Positions 28,190 through 38,790 are shown, counted from the first letter of the stretch. The stretch is 64,000 bases of DNA from Anaerolineae bacterium (GCA_019912965.1 JAIOHM010000213.1:1-64000); one strand, 5' to 3'. Translations and numbers: made by a program. Notes: generated by a model from the letters alone, not told the origin.

Positions 28190-29332
28190 ATGAGCTATCA
28201 AATCCCTTTTAATCGTCCTTGCTTTACTGGTAAAGAACTGAATTACATTGCCGAAGCGGTACAGCGTGGACACATTTCCGGGGATGGTCACTTCACCAAA
28301 CAGTGCCATGCTTTGCTTGAGCAATCGCTCGGTATTAAGAAAGCTTTGCTCACCACCTCTTGTACTCATGCGCTGGAAATGTCTGCCTTGCTGCTGGATA
28401 TTCAGCCGGGTGACGAGGTGATCTGCCCGGATTTCACCTTTGTTTCCACCATCAATGCTTTTGTGCTGCGCGGTGCGCGTCCGGTTTTTGTAGATGTGCG
28501 ACCGGATACCCTCAATCTGGATGAAACTCTGCTGGAAGCCGCCATTACTCCCCGCACAAAGGCTATATTGCTGGTGCATTACGGTGGTGTTGGCTGTGAA
28601 CTGGATACCATTCTGCCTATTGCTTTACGCTATGGTATTCCGATTGTGGAAGATAACGCACATGGTATGTTCGCCCGTTATAAAGGAAAATATCTGGGTA
28701 CCTTCGGCGTGATGGCGACCCAGAGTTTTCATGAAACCAAGAATTTCCAATGTGGTGAGGGTGGCGCGTTGCTGGTAAATGATGATCGCTATTTGGAACG
28801 TGCTGAAATCATCCGCGAGAAAGGTACGAATCGCAGTCGTTTCTTTCGGGGTCAAGTTGATAAATACACTTGGGTCGATGTTGGGTCAAGCTACTTGCCG
28901 TCTGATCTGTTGGCAGCTTTTCTTTGTGCACAGTTGGAAGCCCGCGATAATATTCAGGCTAAGCGCCAGCGTATCTGGCAATACTATAATACGCATCTGG
29001 CAGATTGGGCGGCGGAATTCGCCGTGCATCTGCCTATTGTGCCCGCCCACTGTGAACAGGCTTATCATGTTTTTTATGTAGTCATGCCGTCGTTGCAGTC
29101 GCGTCAAAATCTAATCGCGTATCTCAAAGGACAGGGCATCCTGAGTGTTTTTCACTATCTCCCATTGCACCTTTCGCAGATGGGACAAGAATTTGGTGGC
29201 AAGCCGGGAGAATGCCCGGTTACTGAACGTTTAGGGGATTGTCTTTTGCGTCTGCCATTCTACAACGATTTGACCGAAATCGATCAGTCGCGCGTAGTGG
29301 AGGCGATTCGCGGCTTCGATGGGTGGGCGTGA
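28190..29332 (+). CDS. wecE: dTDP-4-amino-4,6-dideoxygalactose transaminase-like DegT/DnrJ/EryC1/StrS aminotransferase
   Basis: IPFNRPCFTGKELNYIAEAVQRGHISGDGHFTKQC, LLTTSCTHALEMSALLLDIQPGDEVICPDFTFVSTINAFVLRGA, SFHETKNFQCGEGGALLV. Confidence 0.88.
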   Translation: MSYQIPFNRPCFTGKELNYIAEAVQRGHISGDGHFTKQCHALLEQSLGIKKALLTTSCTHALEMSALLLDIQPGDEVICPDFTFVSTINAFVLRGARPVFVDVRPDTLNLDETLLEAAITPRTKAILLVHYGGVGCELDTILPIALRYGIPIVEDNAHGMFARYKGKYLGTFGVMATQSFHETKNFQCGEGGALLVNDDRYLERAEIIREKGTNRSRFFRGQVDKYTWVDVGSSYLPSDLLAAFLCAQLEARDNIQAKRQRIWQYYNTHLADWAAEFAVHLPIVPAHCEQAYHVFYVVMPSLQSRQNLIAYLKGQGILSVFHYLPLHLSQMGQEFGGKPGECPVTERLGDCLLRLPFYNDLTEIDQSRVVEAIRGFDGWA

Positions 29333-29511
29333 TAGCAATTTGTGATACAATGGCTTCTGTAATGAATATACTTCAGGGGTTTCTGATCCATTGCCCCATT
29401 CAAAAATACCTTCTTTTTAACCTTTTTAAACGTTTGGTTTAAGAGGCTATTCAACAGAAGAAAGGAAAGAGTCCCGGTTCACTGAGTCGTGAATCGGGCA
29501 ATTTACGTTCT

Positions 29512-31167
29512 ATGGCAAAAGTGAAATTACGTATTATCCCACTCGGCGGCCTCGGCGAGGTCGGCAAGAATATGACTGTGTTCGAAATGGGCAACGATGC
29601 CATTATCATCGACACAGGCATTATGTTTCCGGCAAACGATATGTTTGGCGTGGACTATATCATCCCGGATTTCCGTTATTTGACGGAGCGCAAAGACCTC
29701 AAAATTCATGGCATTCTGTACACACATGGGCATGAAGATCATGTTGGTGCGACAGAACATGTGGTGGAAACCTTTCCCGGTATCCCCATCTATGCCACAC
29801 CGCTAACCGCGGGTTTGATCGGGGTCAAACTTAAGGAAGCGCATCTGGAAAAAGCCACCAAGATTAATGTGTTCCAGGCAGGGGATACGATCAAGGTCGG
29901 GCCATTTGTGGTAGAAAGTTACCATGTCTGCCACAGCATCCCGGATTGCGTGGGCTTCGGTATCGTTACACCCTATGGCATTATCGTTCACAGCGGGGAC
30001 TACAAGTTTGATAACACACCCGTGGATGGCAAACGCACCGACTATGCCAAACTAGCCGAATTTTCACAGCGCGGTGTGCTGCTGCTGATGGGCGACAGCA
30101 CCAATGCTGATCAGCCCGGATGGACACTTTCGGAAAGTGTGATTGATGATGCTTTCGACAGCGTTTTTCGGAACGCTAAAGGTCGTATCATGGTTGCTAC
30201 TTTCGCCTCGCTCATCTCGCGCGTTCATCAGGTGGCCAAAGCCGCCGAGCGTTATGGGCGTAAAATCGCTGTGGCTGGGCACAGCATGGCAGCCAATGTC
30301 AAGATGGCGCGCGAATTAGGAATCCTCAAAATCCCGGATGAGATGTTTATTGATTTGAACCGTATCGGCCAGTATCCTTCCAGCAAGGTGTGTATTTTGG
30401 TTACGGGGGCGCAAGGCGAACCCAGTGCTGTGCTGGGGCGATTGGCAACCGGTCGTCATCGCCAATTGGATGTGCAGGAAGGCGATACCATCGTCCTGTC
30501 CTCGCATACCATTCCCGGCAATGAGGAATCGGTCAGCCGTACCATCAATCGCCTGTTCCAACGCGGTGCGGATGTAATCTATGATCCCCTTGCGAAGGTG
30601 CATGTCTCCGGCCACGCCCGACGGGAGGAAATGCGTCTTCTCATGAGTCTGACCAATCCTAAATACTTTCTGCCGATTCATGGCGAACTCAAGATGTTGA
30701 AAGCCCATGCCAAACTGGCAATGGAGTCTGGCATCCCGGCGGAGAACATTTTTGTGTTTGAAAATGGCTACGTGCTGGAAATTGACCGCAATGGGGTTCG
30801 GGTCGGTGAGCGTGTGCCCGGTGGCTATGTATTTGTGGATGGTGGCGGTGTAGGGGATATTGGCAAAACCATCATTCATGATCGGGAAATACTTGCACGC
30901 GATGGTGTTATGATGGTTGTGGTTAATGTAGACCGGAAAACGGGTAAAATGGTAGGGGAACCCGAAATTATCTCGCGTGGTTTCGCTTATCTGCGTGATG
31001 GGCAAGACCTTATGGAAACTGTCAAATCGGCTATCAGCGAAGTCCTGACCACTACCCAGGGACAGAATGGCAGACGACGCGAAAAACTGCAAGAGAGCCT
31101 CGGTCGTGTTTTATACAACGAGACTCGCCGTCGCCCAATGGTCTTCAGCGTTATCAACGAAAGATAG
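29512..31167 (+). CDS. rnj: Ribonuclease J
   Basis: LRIIPLGGLGEVGKNMTVFE; YTHGHEDHVGA; MGDSTNADQPGWT; HVSGHARREEMRLLMSL. Confidence 0.96.
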   Translation: MAKVKLRIIPLGGLGEVGKNMTVFEMGNDAIIIDTGIMFPANDMFGVDYIIPDFRYLTERKDLKIHGILYTHGHEDHVGATEHVVETFPGIPIYATPLTAGLIGVKLKEAHLEKATKINVFQAGDTIKVGPFVVESYHVCHSIPDCVGFGIVTPYGIIVHSGDYKFDNTPVDGKRTDYAKLAEFSQRGVLLLMGDSTNADQPGWTLSESVIDDAFDSVFRNAKGRIMVATFASLISRVHQVAKAAERYGRKIAVAGHSMAANVKMARELGILKIPDEMFIDLNRIGQYPSSKVCILVTGAQGEPSAVLGRLATGRHRQLDVQEGDTIVLSSHTIPGNEESVSRTINRLFQRGADVIYDPLAKVHVSGHARREEMRLLMSLTNPKYFLPIHGELKMLKAHAKLAMESGIPAENIFVFENGYVLEIDRNGVRVGERVPGGYVFVDGGGVGDIGKTIIHDREILARDGVMMVVVNVDRKTGKMVGEPEIISRGFAYLRDGQDLMETVKSAISEVLTTTQGQNGRRREKLQESLGRVLYNETRRRPMVFSVINER

Positions 31168-31318
31168 CTGCTTCATGTATGGGGCAAGTTTAGCCTTGCC
31201 CCTGATAATCCTTCTCACCCTCGATAGCCATTTCGCTCAGTTTATTTAGGCCGCTGCAAATTTTTTAGTTTCTACTATTTACAACGTCAGGTTGTCTGCC
31301 GACAGGGAATAAGTACTC

Positions 31319-32977
31319 ATGATGCAAGCCGCTAATCGCAGTTTATGGATGTATGCTGTTTTAATTTTTCTCGGCGCAGCGATTCTCTACCGCCTGTGTC
31401 TCCCTGCTGAATATTCAGGCGATGATCTGCAATACACAATGGTGATCGAAAGAGGCGCACAGGGCGATCTGTTTTATCATCCGGCTGGCGGGCGGCCTTA
31501 TATCCCGCAGACAGAAGCGGCTGCTTTAGAGCCTGTACCTTCGCCACCTGCATTGAATCCCCGTTACCTGCTGGAATGGCCGACTTCAGTATTGGTAGCA
31601 AGGGTATGGGGTGCTTTGGGCTGGGAAGATTCAGCTATTGTTCCTATTCAGGCTTACCGCATTATCGTTGGTGCATTAGGGTTGATATTCTTTTTCTTCG
31701 CCATTCATCGGCTGGTTAGTAATAAAACGCTGGCGGTTTTGACAACTATCGGCCTCGGTGTGGGTTCAGCCTATTTCAATTACAGCACCCATCAGGATCA
31801 GAGTATTAACATGCTGACACTTCTGTGTCTGGCATTTTATTTGTTGGTGCGGGGTAGTCAGGATGGCCTGACCCTACGCGGAAAAATTATTCTGGCGGCG
31901 GTATTGGCTGGGGCGAGTTTTTATAACTTCACGGCTGTATTGAGTGCGTTGGCGTTCGCGGTAGGTGTAGCCCTCCTGAGTGCAGATAAAACGCTGATTG
32001 GTCGGCTCAAGCAGTTGATTAGTTTTGGTCTGATCTATGTGTTGATTGTCGTTGTGGTTATTGCTGGGGCAGTGGTTATTTTTGTCTCGCCGGACAGCCT
32101 GTTTGACCCGGCTTACTGGCGTTCCGTCACCTTTGGCGGCAAGCCGGAATATAACGTCAGCATTCTAGGGGATGCTGCCCGTGCGGCTATCGCCCTCGCT
32201 AAATCACAGACTGTTTTCCCCGGCGTGGCTGGCGAATTTTCTGCTTATTTTGAAACCGCGACTGGGGTACAAAAAGTGCTTTTGGTTGGTTTCTTCGGCA
32301 TTGAACTGGTGATTTTGCTGCTGCCCTTTGCATTGCTGGCGTTACGCAATCGCAAGCTGGGGGAAAACGGAGCGATGTTTCTGTTTCTGGTGGTGTGGCT
32401 GGCAGCCCATTCGCTGTTTAACTGGTTTTGGGATCCCGGTTTCAATAAGTACTGGCTCGTCCCGCTGGTGGCCTGCTGGGCAGTTGCTGCGCTGGCGCTC
32501 GATCATATCAAGAACCAACTGCTGCGTTTTTATCGTCCAGCCTTGATCGGCGCAGTTGCCTTTGTTGCCCTGTCGTTCTTGCTCAATTTGACGACGCAGT
32601 TCCTGCCGCAAAGTCGTGCGGCGGATAACCCCTGGTTGAATATCGCTCAGGCCATGAATACCGAAAGTCAACCTGCTGATTTATTCATCTCGCCCGGCCA
32701 TCCAATGGATTTCTACATCGCTTATTTCTCAAGGCGAGATATGCTGTCTACTGGATTGGTAACCTACGATAAAGGTGGCGATTCTTCCAGCGTGGAAGGT
32801 TTGCTTGCGCCGCGTATCGAGGCACATCGGGCCGACGGTGGCAAGGTATATGTGTTTGGGATGGAAACGCTGAGCCCGGAAGAACGCGCTGCTTTTGACG
32901 CCTTCATCGGCACTGGTGAGCTTCAGGAAGCTTGGAACTTCCCGGATGCGATCATTTATGAACTTGTTGCTTCATAA
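31319..32977 (+). CDS. Polytopic membrane protein, glycosyltransferase-39/PMT-like
   Basis: Many TM helices; first-loop YSGDDLQYTMVIERG; soluble C-terminus. Confidence 0.6.
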   Translation: MMQAANRSLWMYAVLIFLGAAILYRLCLPAEYSGDDLQYTMVIERGAQGDLFYHPAGGRPYIPQTEAAALEPVPSPPALNPRYLLEWPTSVLVARVWGALGWEDSAIVPIQAYRIIVGALGLIFFFFAIHRLVSNKTLAVLTTIGLGVGSAYFNYSTHQDQSINMLTLLCLAFYLLVRGSQDGLTLRGKIILAAVLAGASFYNFTAVLSALAFAVGVALLSADKTLIGRLKQLISFGLIYVLIVVVVIAGAVVIFVSPDSLFDPAYWRSVTFGGKPEYNVSILGDAARAAIALAKSQTVFPGVAGEFSAYFETATGVQKVLLVGFFGIELVILLLPFALLALRNRKLGENGAMFLFLVVWLAAHSLFNWFWDPGFNKYWLVPLVACWAVAALALDHIKNQLLRFYRPALIGAVAFVALSFLLNLTTQFLPQSRAADNPWLNIAQAMNTESQPADLFISPGHPMDFYIAYFSRRDMLSTGLVTYDKGGDSSSVEGLLAPRIEAHRADGGKVYVFGMETLSPEERAAFDAFIGTGELQEAWNFPDAIIYELVAS

Positions 32978-33016
32978 TCGTGAATTGGGGAGGGGTGTTC
33001 AGAATGGATGCCCCTT

Positions 33017-33364
33017 TTACTTGTTTAATGCGCTGAATAAAGCGGAAAACTCAATTGGCTTTTGCAGCACTGCATCTGCACCAAGCGCAATCAGATGATC
33101 GACATCCACTTCTGCTCCAGTTGCCACCACAATTTTGACCGCCATCCGCTGTAAATCCTGACGAACATAATGGATGACTTCTTCTCCTGTACCATCTGGT
33201 AGCTGCATATCCAGCAAAATAGCGTCTGGCTCATTACCCTCCAGATAATCTTTAGCTTCCTGAACCGTTTCAGCTTCCGTAACCTGATAACCGAATCCGG
33301 TCAATCCAGCTACATAGGTCGTTCGCAGCATCCGGTTATCTTCGATCACGAAAATCGACGCCAT
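33017..33364 (-). CDS. Response regulator (receiver domain)
   Basis: MASIFVIEDNRMLR, DAILLDMQLPDGTGEEV, IVVATGA, LQKPIEFSAL. Confidence 0.9.
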   Translation of the reverse strand: MASIFVIEDNRMLRTTYVAGLTGFGYQVTEAETVQEAKDYLEGNEPDAILLDMQLPDGTGEEVIHYVRQDLQRMAVKIVVATGAEVDVDHLIALGADAVLQKPIEFSALFSALNK

Positions 33365-33503
33365 ACATCCTCTTATGAAATTATCTGAACTCAATAATCA
33401 TCATAATCTGAAATATTTCAGCGGCAAGTAAAGACGTGTAAAATTGCACCTCCAGCAGTTTATACTTATCGTCAGCCTACGATTTGCTAAGGAATGACAT
33501 CTC

Positions 33504-34547
33504 ATGAATATACACGATCTGGAGACTCCCAGTGTTTTGATTGACCTTGACCGTATGGAACGAAATATTGCCCGGATGCAGGAGCGATGCAATAGCTTGG
33601 GGCTGGCTTTTCGTCCACATACTAAAACCCACAAAATTCCCGATATTGCCCGGATGCAGCTTGATGCTGGGGCAGTGGGGATTGCTTGCCAGAAGGTTAC
33701 TGAGGCGGAAGTATTTACGGCAGCCGGTATCAATGATATTCAGATTCCTTATAACATTGTTGGCCCACAGAAAGCTGCACGTTTGGCTGATCTTGCGCTT
33801 TACAATCGAATTACTGTTTCTGCTGATAACACCGCCGTGATTGCAGGTTTAGCGGAAGCGGCCCGCGCTAACGAAATGACGATTCGTGTGATGGTTGATT
33901 TAGCAACCGATATTCAACGTACTGGTGCACCTATTGAAGAAGTGGTCGAGCTGGCAAAAAAAATTGACGCTGACGAAAATCTGCATTTTGCAGGATTGAT
34001 GGTTTATCCCTCGAATCCCGTTGTGCGACCTGTCATTCAGGAGGCTTTGGCGCGTTTGGGTGAGGCGGGAATCGGCGTGGATAGTGTTAGTGGTGGTGGT
34101 AGTGGGGCGGCGCTCCATGCCCATGAGGTTCCTGAATTGACAGAACTGCGTGTTGGTACTTATGTGTTTAACGATTGGTCAAGTGTTGGTAAAGGCTGGG
34201 TAACACCGGATGACTGTGCCATGACAATTATGGCAACTATCATTAGCCACCCCACACCTGACCGGGTGATTCTAGACAGTGGCAGCAAAACGTTGGCTGC
34301 TGACCGTTGGGATAACGCGCACGGGTGTATCGTCGAGTATCCTGAGGCGCGAATTTACCAGCTTAGTGAAGAACATGCTCACTGCGACTTTTCCGCTTGC
34401 GAAACCCGCCCCGATATTGGTGAGTGCGTTCATGTTATTCCAGTGCATACCTGTGTCGTTTCCAACTTGCATGACCATCTCTACGGTGTTCGCGGCGAAA
34501 CCGTTGAAGCCGTTTGGCCTGTTGCGGCGCGTGGACGGGTTTGGTAA
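33504..34547 (+). CDS. D-threonine aldolase / alanine racemase N-terminal-fold PLP enzyme
   Basis: LETPSVLIDLDRMERNIARMQ...FRPHTKTHKIPDIARMQLDAGAVGIACQKVTEAEVF and C-terminal EEHAHCDFS...VHVIPVHTC. Confidence 0.92.
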   Translation: MNIHDLETPSVLIDLDRMERNIARMQERCNSLGLAFRPHTKTHKIPDIARMQLDAGAVGIACQKVTEAEVFTAAGINDIQIPYNIVGPQKAARLADLALYNRITVSADNTAVIAGLAEAARANEMTIRVMVDLATDIQRTGAPIEEVVELAKKIDADENLHFAGLMVYPSNPVVRPVIQEALARLGEAGIGVDSVSGGGSGAALHAHEVPELTELRVGTYVFNDWSSVGKGWVTPDDCAMTIMATIISHPTPDRVILDSGSKTLAADRWDNAHGCIVEYPEARIYQLSEEHAHCDFSACETRPDIGECVHVIPVHTCVVSNLHDHLYGVRGETVEAVWPVAARGRVW

Positions 34548-34742
34548 CAGCTACTTTTGAGATTAATCCCCTCAGCTTGATTTTTCCCAACTGCTGTGGC
34601 TGCTTGAGTTGGCAGCCACATTACCTCATCATTAAATCCCCAGCTTGTTCCTGTCATAGTTATCTTGTTATGGCATCAATTGAACGTAAGGTCTTCATTT
34701 AGATGATGCACAGCAGCAAGTTACCGTAAAAGAACTGCGGCT

Positions 34743-36197
34743 TTAGAGTGAAATGGACAAACTGGGACAGGTAGTGTTTGTTTGATAAATGGATACGGTA
34801 TCGTCTGGTATGGATACTGATACACGCCCCTCGCCATCCCCACAAGCGGGCGGCAGTAAGGCAGTTTCCAGCGAGGCAGGCAGGGCGGCATAAAATTGGT
34901 AGCGAATCTCTGTTCCGGCCATCAGACGGACGTGAAGTTGATATTCTCCGTCGGTTGGCGACAAAACTAAGGTGCGGCGTCCTAATCCGGTGAAATCTCC
35001 CCAGAAGTAGATCTGATCGGGCAAATCCTGCCCTTCAAATCGATAAGTCAGTGTTACATCCACCGGGTAGGTGTAGTCGTGGCGCAAAAATTCGATGCCG
35101 GGGAGGATTTCGTTATCGTGATTGAAGTCGAAGAAGGTCGCATTTTCCCAGTGTGAACCCTGTCCCCAAAGGGTGCGGCAAGGTGTGGATACCCATGCTG
35201 GCTCCCAATAGATGATGCCTAATCCACCATTGGTAAAAACGGTCTGCGCTAAGTCGGTCAAGAACTGGCGCTGCCCATCGGGCGAAGCGGGATAATCTTC
35301 GAGCAAGAAATCGTCGCCTAAAATGTTGGAGGCACTTTCGGGTACACCATCCAGCGTCCACGGATAGGCGGTTTCGACGATCATCACATCTTTATTGAAC
35401 TGATAGCGCAGGCGGTTGATGATGTTTCCGGCGGTTTTGATGGAGTGATCTGACCAACCGGGATAGTACGATATCCCGATGATGTCGTAATCGGTCACAC
35501 CCGCATCTTTCGCGGCTGACAGCCATCCTTCAACCGATTCTGGTTGGGCGACATGGAGCATCAGGCGCGGCGGTTCCTCGGCTTGCGCGCCGATGTCCCG
35601 AACGGCTTGGATGGCTTGGTTGATGAGGAAGGCGTTGCGCTCCCAATTGATGGGATAACCGGATGTATTTTCGTCCCTTAGAATCTCGCTGTTAATCTCG
35701 TTGCCGACCTGCACCATTTCGGGCATCAGGCCTAATGTATTTAGCTGTGCGAGGACATCGTAGGTGTATTGGTAGAGAGCATCGCCTAACTCGTCCAAAT
35801 CGTCAATGTTTGCCCATGCGGCGGGGATAATCTGCTTGGATGGATCAGCCCATGTATCGGAGTAATGAAAGTCTAGCAATACATCCATGCCTAAATCTTC
35901 GGCACGCTGCATTGATCGGATGACATCATCAAGGGTGCTGTATTCCGTCCAATCTGGGGTATACCACAGACGCAGGCGAACGAGATTCGCGCCGTAGTCA
36001 TAGAAGATTTGATAAGGATCGCGGGGTGCGCCATCGACATGGTAACCCGCGCCGCAGTCATCCATCTCATTCACGTAGGATAAATCGACACCATGATAGA
36101 AGTGCGTGGATTCCGCAGAGTCTTGGGCAAGGGCGGGCGTGATCGTGAGCAGGAAGGCTATCAAGATTATCAGCCAAGCGCGAAACTTCATAAGCAA
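34743..36197 (-). CDS. Secreted GH53 endo-beta-1,4-galactanase with C-terminal extension
   Basis: Signal peptide; HGVDLSYVNEMDDCG, LLDFHYSDTWADPSKQIIPAAW, QVGNEIN, DIIGISYYPGW. Confidence 0.94.
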   Translation of the reverse strand: MLMKFRAWLIILIAFLLTITPALAQDSAESTHFYHGVDLSYVNEMDDCGAGYHVDGAPRDPYQIFYDYGANLVRLRLWYTPDWTEYSTLDDVIRSMQRAEDLGMDVLLDFHYSDTWADPSKQIIPAAWANIDDLDELGDALYQYTYDVLAQLNTLGLMPEMVQVGNEINSEILRDENTSGYPINWERNAFLINQAIQAVRDIGAQAEEPPRLMLHVAQPESVEGWLSAAKDAGVTDYDIIGISYYPGWSDHSIKTAGNIINRLRYQFNKDVMIVETAYPWTLDGVPESASNILGDDFLLEDYPASPDGQRQFLTDLAQTVFTNGGLGIIYWEPAWVSTPCRTLWGQGSHWENATFFDFNHDNEILPGIEFLRHDYTYPVDVTLTYRFEGQDLPDQIYFWGDFTGLGRRTLVLSPTDGEYQLHVRLMAGTEIRYQFYAALPASLETALLPPACGDGEGRVSVSIPDDTVSIYQTNTTCPSLSISL

Positions 36198-36215
36198 TCC
36201 TTCTCAAAGGCAAAA

Positions 36216-37139
36216 TTAGAGTTTGACTGCGCCGGTTGTTAGACCGCCGACGATGTAACGTTGGAGCAGGAGATAGAGTATCAAAATGGGCAGGGCAGCA
36301 ACGACTGCTCCCGCTGTAAACAGTCCCCAATTCTGGGCATAATCTGCTGACTGGAATAAGTACAATCCCACCATGATGGTCAATTTATCGGCGCTTTGAA
36401 GCAGGACGCGCGGCAGAATGAAATCGCCATAAACCGCCATGAAGGTCAGCACACCGATGCTGACGAGGATGGGTTTCGCCAACGGCAGGGTAATAAGCCG
36501 GAAAACCTGCCAATGGGTCGCACCATCAACCCGTGCAGATTCGTCAATTTCCATTGGGATTGAGTCGAGATACCCCTTCATCAAAAAGACGTTGATACTC
36601 AATGCCCCTGATGTATAGATCAATATGAGAGAAGCGTGCGAATTCAGGCCGAGAAACGAAACATGTTCGCCCAACTGCTGCATGATAGTGTAAAGGGCGA
36701 TCATGGAGAGGATTCCGGGGAAAACATTGATGATGAGGATGGCGCGCATCAAGCCCTGCCGACCATAAAATCGGAAGCGCGATAGGGCGTAAGCGGCAAT
36801 CGCGGTGCTGAGTACGCTGAGGACAGTCGAGGTAATGGCTATGTTGAAGGAGTTAAACAGCCATGTTGTAAATGGGTAGTAGCTGTTTTGGAACATGCCA
36901 CGATAGTTTTCGAAGCCCGCATTCTTGGGGATAATTTCGGGCGAAACCAGCGATCCCGATTGGTTCAACGAGGCGGATACGACCCAGACAACCGGAACAA
37001 AGGCGAACACAATCAGAATCGCGGCAATCACATAGCGAATGGCGTAGCTTATCCAGCGCCGCTGCTGAAAAGTGAGGGTGAAGGTTTTCTGATGTGAAGG
37101 GACGGTTATTTCTGATCTGATTGAGGAATTATTCGTCAT
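36216..37139 (-). CDS. Carbohydrate ABC transporter permease (MalG-type)
   Basis: EIDESARVDGATHWQVFRLITLPLAKPI; start set at MTNNSS, just overlapping the MalF-type stop. Confidence 0.93.
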   Translation of the reverse strand: MTNNSSIRSEITVPSHQKTFTLTFQQRRWISYAIRYVIAAILIVFAFVPVVWVVSASLNQSGSLVSPEIIPKNAGFENYRGMFQNSYYPFTTWLFNSFNIAITSTVLSVLSTAIAAYALSRFRFYGRQGLMRAILIINVFPGILSMIALYTIMQQLGEHVSFLGLNSHASLILIYTSGALSINVFLMKGYLDSIPMEIDESARVDGATHWQVFRLITLPLAKPILVSIGVLTFMAVYGDFILPRVLLQSADKLTIMVGLYLFQSADYAQNWGLFTAGAVVAALPILILYLLLQRYIVGGLTTGAVKL

Positions 37140-38695
37140 CAGCTTCGATCCTCTAATACCCGCGTAAACCGGAACTGGAACCACGTAATTAGTGCTACGA
37201 ATACAAATAAGATGATGGAAATGGCAGCGGCTAATCCATAATCGGATTGGGCGGAATTGAAAGCTAGTTTGTAGACGAACGATATGAGAATATCGGTATT
37301 GCCCGCCGGGATGGGTGAGCCAGCAATGGGCGGGTTGCCTTCGTTAAAGATGTAGATCAGGTTGAAGTTGTTGAAGTTGAAGGCGAAGGATGCCACCAAC
37401 AAGGGGCTGACAATTTGTAGAAGCAGAGGCAACGTAATCCGTGAAAATCGCTGCCAGACGTTCGCCCCATCTACCGCTGCGGCATCGAGCATATCAGCCG
37501 GGATGGCCTGCAAAGCACCGCTGGAAACAATGTAAAAATAGGGATAGGAGAGCCACATGTTGATGATGATGATGGCGGCGCGGGTGGCGGTTGGGTTGGT
37601 CAGCCAGTTGGTGGTTGTGCCAAACAGGGTTTCTTGCAATTGAACGAGCGCACCAAAATCCGGATTCAGCAAATTGCGCCACACCAAAATCGAAACCAAT
37701 GCCGGGATGGGGTAGGGGATAATCAACAGGGTGCGGATGATTCGCTTACCCGGCAGGTTATCGAACAGCACGGCTATGAACAGACCTAGGATAAAGCTGA
37801 ACAGCACACTCAAAATAGCGTAGACGAAGTTCCACGAGATGATGGTGACAAGCGGGCCGCGCAGCGCAGCGCTGGAGAAAAATCGGTTAAAGTTGTTCGT
37901 CCCAATGTTGACAAAGAAACCCGTCGTGATTTCTTCCCCGGTGTCGGAAACGAAAGTTCCCTGCTGCGGATGATAAACGATTCTGGTTTCTCGGTCAGTG
38001 ATGGTATCTTGGTCGGGATTGTAGGTGTAACGCTGTTGGGCAGCAGCGGCAGCACTGAGGCTGATAATCCGTACTGTATTCGGTGGAAAACCGAATTCCA
38101 ACTGGTTCAGTTGATCGAGCATGGGAACTACGTCGCGGCGTTGCAACCTTTGGTAGCCTTCTATCGCCAGCGGGACGCCATTTTCGTCCAGTTCTCCGAA
38201 AGTGTTTGAGGCATCAGCAATTGGTTCAAGGTCTTCGCCAGTATGCGCCAGATAACTTGTATCGTCTTCACCTTGCAACCATAGGGCATAATTTCCATCA
38301 GATGACCGATACAACGTCCACTTGAATGACGGACTATCTTCAGGAACGTACTGTTCACGTTCCAGATTTCTGATGACCTGCTGTTTCGTTAGGACATGTC
38401 CATAACTGGTGTTGGTGGTGGCGATGTAGAAGGTATATAAGATGGGGTAGAGGACAAAAAGCACCGAAAGGCTGATACCGAGCGCAAGCCAACGATAAGG
38501 TTCCAAGCGTTCGACCGAAAAGCTGATGGTGATAATGAGGGCGATAACGCTTAGAACGGCTGCCAGCGGATAACTGCCATCGCCAATCAATCGCAAGATC
38601 AGCCAGAGTATCCCGGCATCAAACAGGATGACAAGAAATAGGCGGGGTGCTAAATTCGAAATCGACCCAAGTGGTTTATTTGTTGCAGTAGCCAT
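37139..38695 (-). CDS. Carbohydrate ABC transporter permease (MalF-type with large extracytoplasmic insertion)
   Basis: ADMLDAAAVDGANVWQRFSRITLPLLLQI; long soluble segment between TM segments. Confidence 0.92.
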   Translation of the reverse strand: MATATNKPLGSISNLAPRLFLVILFDAGILWLILRLIGDGSYPLAAVLSVIALIITISFSVERLEPYRWLALGISLSVLFVLYPILYTFYIATTNTSYGHVLTKQQVIRNLEREQYVPEDSPSFKWTLYRSSDGNYALWLQGEDDTSYLAHTGEDLEPIADASNTFGELDENGVPLAIEGYQRLQRRDVVPMLDQLNQLEFGFPPNTVRIISLSAAAAAQQRYTYNPDQDTITDRETRIVYHPQQGTFVSDTGEEITTGFFVNIGTNNFNRFFSSAALRGPLVTIISWNFVYAILSVLFSFILGLFIAVLFDNLPGKRIIRTLLIIPYPIPALVSILVWRNLLNPDFGALVQLQETLFGTTTNWLTNPTATRAAIIIINMWLSYPYFYIVSSGALQAIPADMLDAAAVDGANVWQRFSRITLPLLLQIVSPLLVASFAFNFNNFNLIYIFNEGNPPIAGSPIPAGNTDILISFVYKLAFNSAQSDYGLAAAISIILFVFVALITWFQFRFTRVLEDRS

Positions 38696-38748
38696 AGGAA
38701 TAAAAACACTATTTCCACATTAAGCTGTTATTTTAACGCTATTTTCAA

Positions 38749-38780
38749 CAGCGGGGTCTGAATGCTGCCAGACCCCGCTG
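38749..38780 (-). other. Intercistronic hairpin, 12-bp perfect stem, 8-nt loop
   Basis: CAGCGGGGTCTG-aatgctgc-CAGACCCCGCTG between binding-protein and permease genes. Confidence 0.85.
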
Positions 38781-38790
38781 ACCAGATGAC

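Noticed and set aside
30316-31092. 258-aa minus-strand ORF
   Set aside because: Antisense shadow of RNase J.
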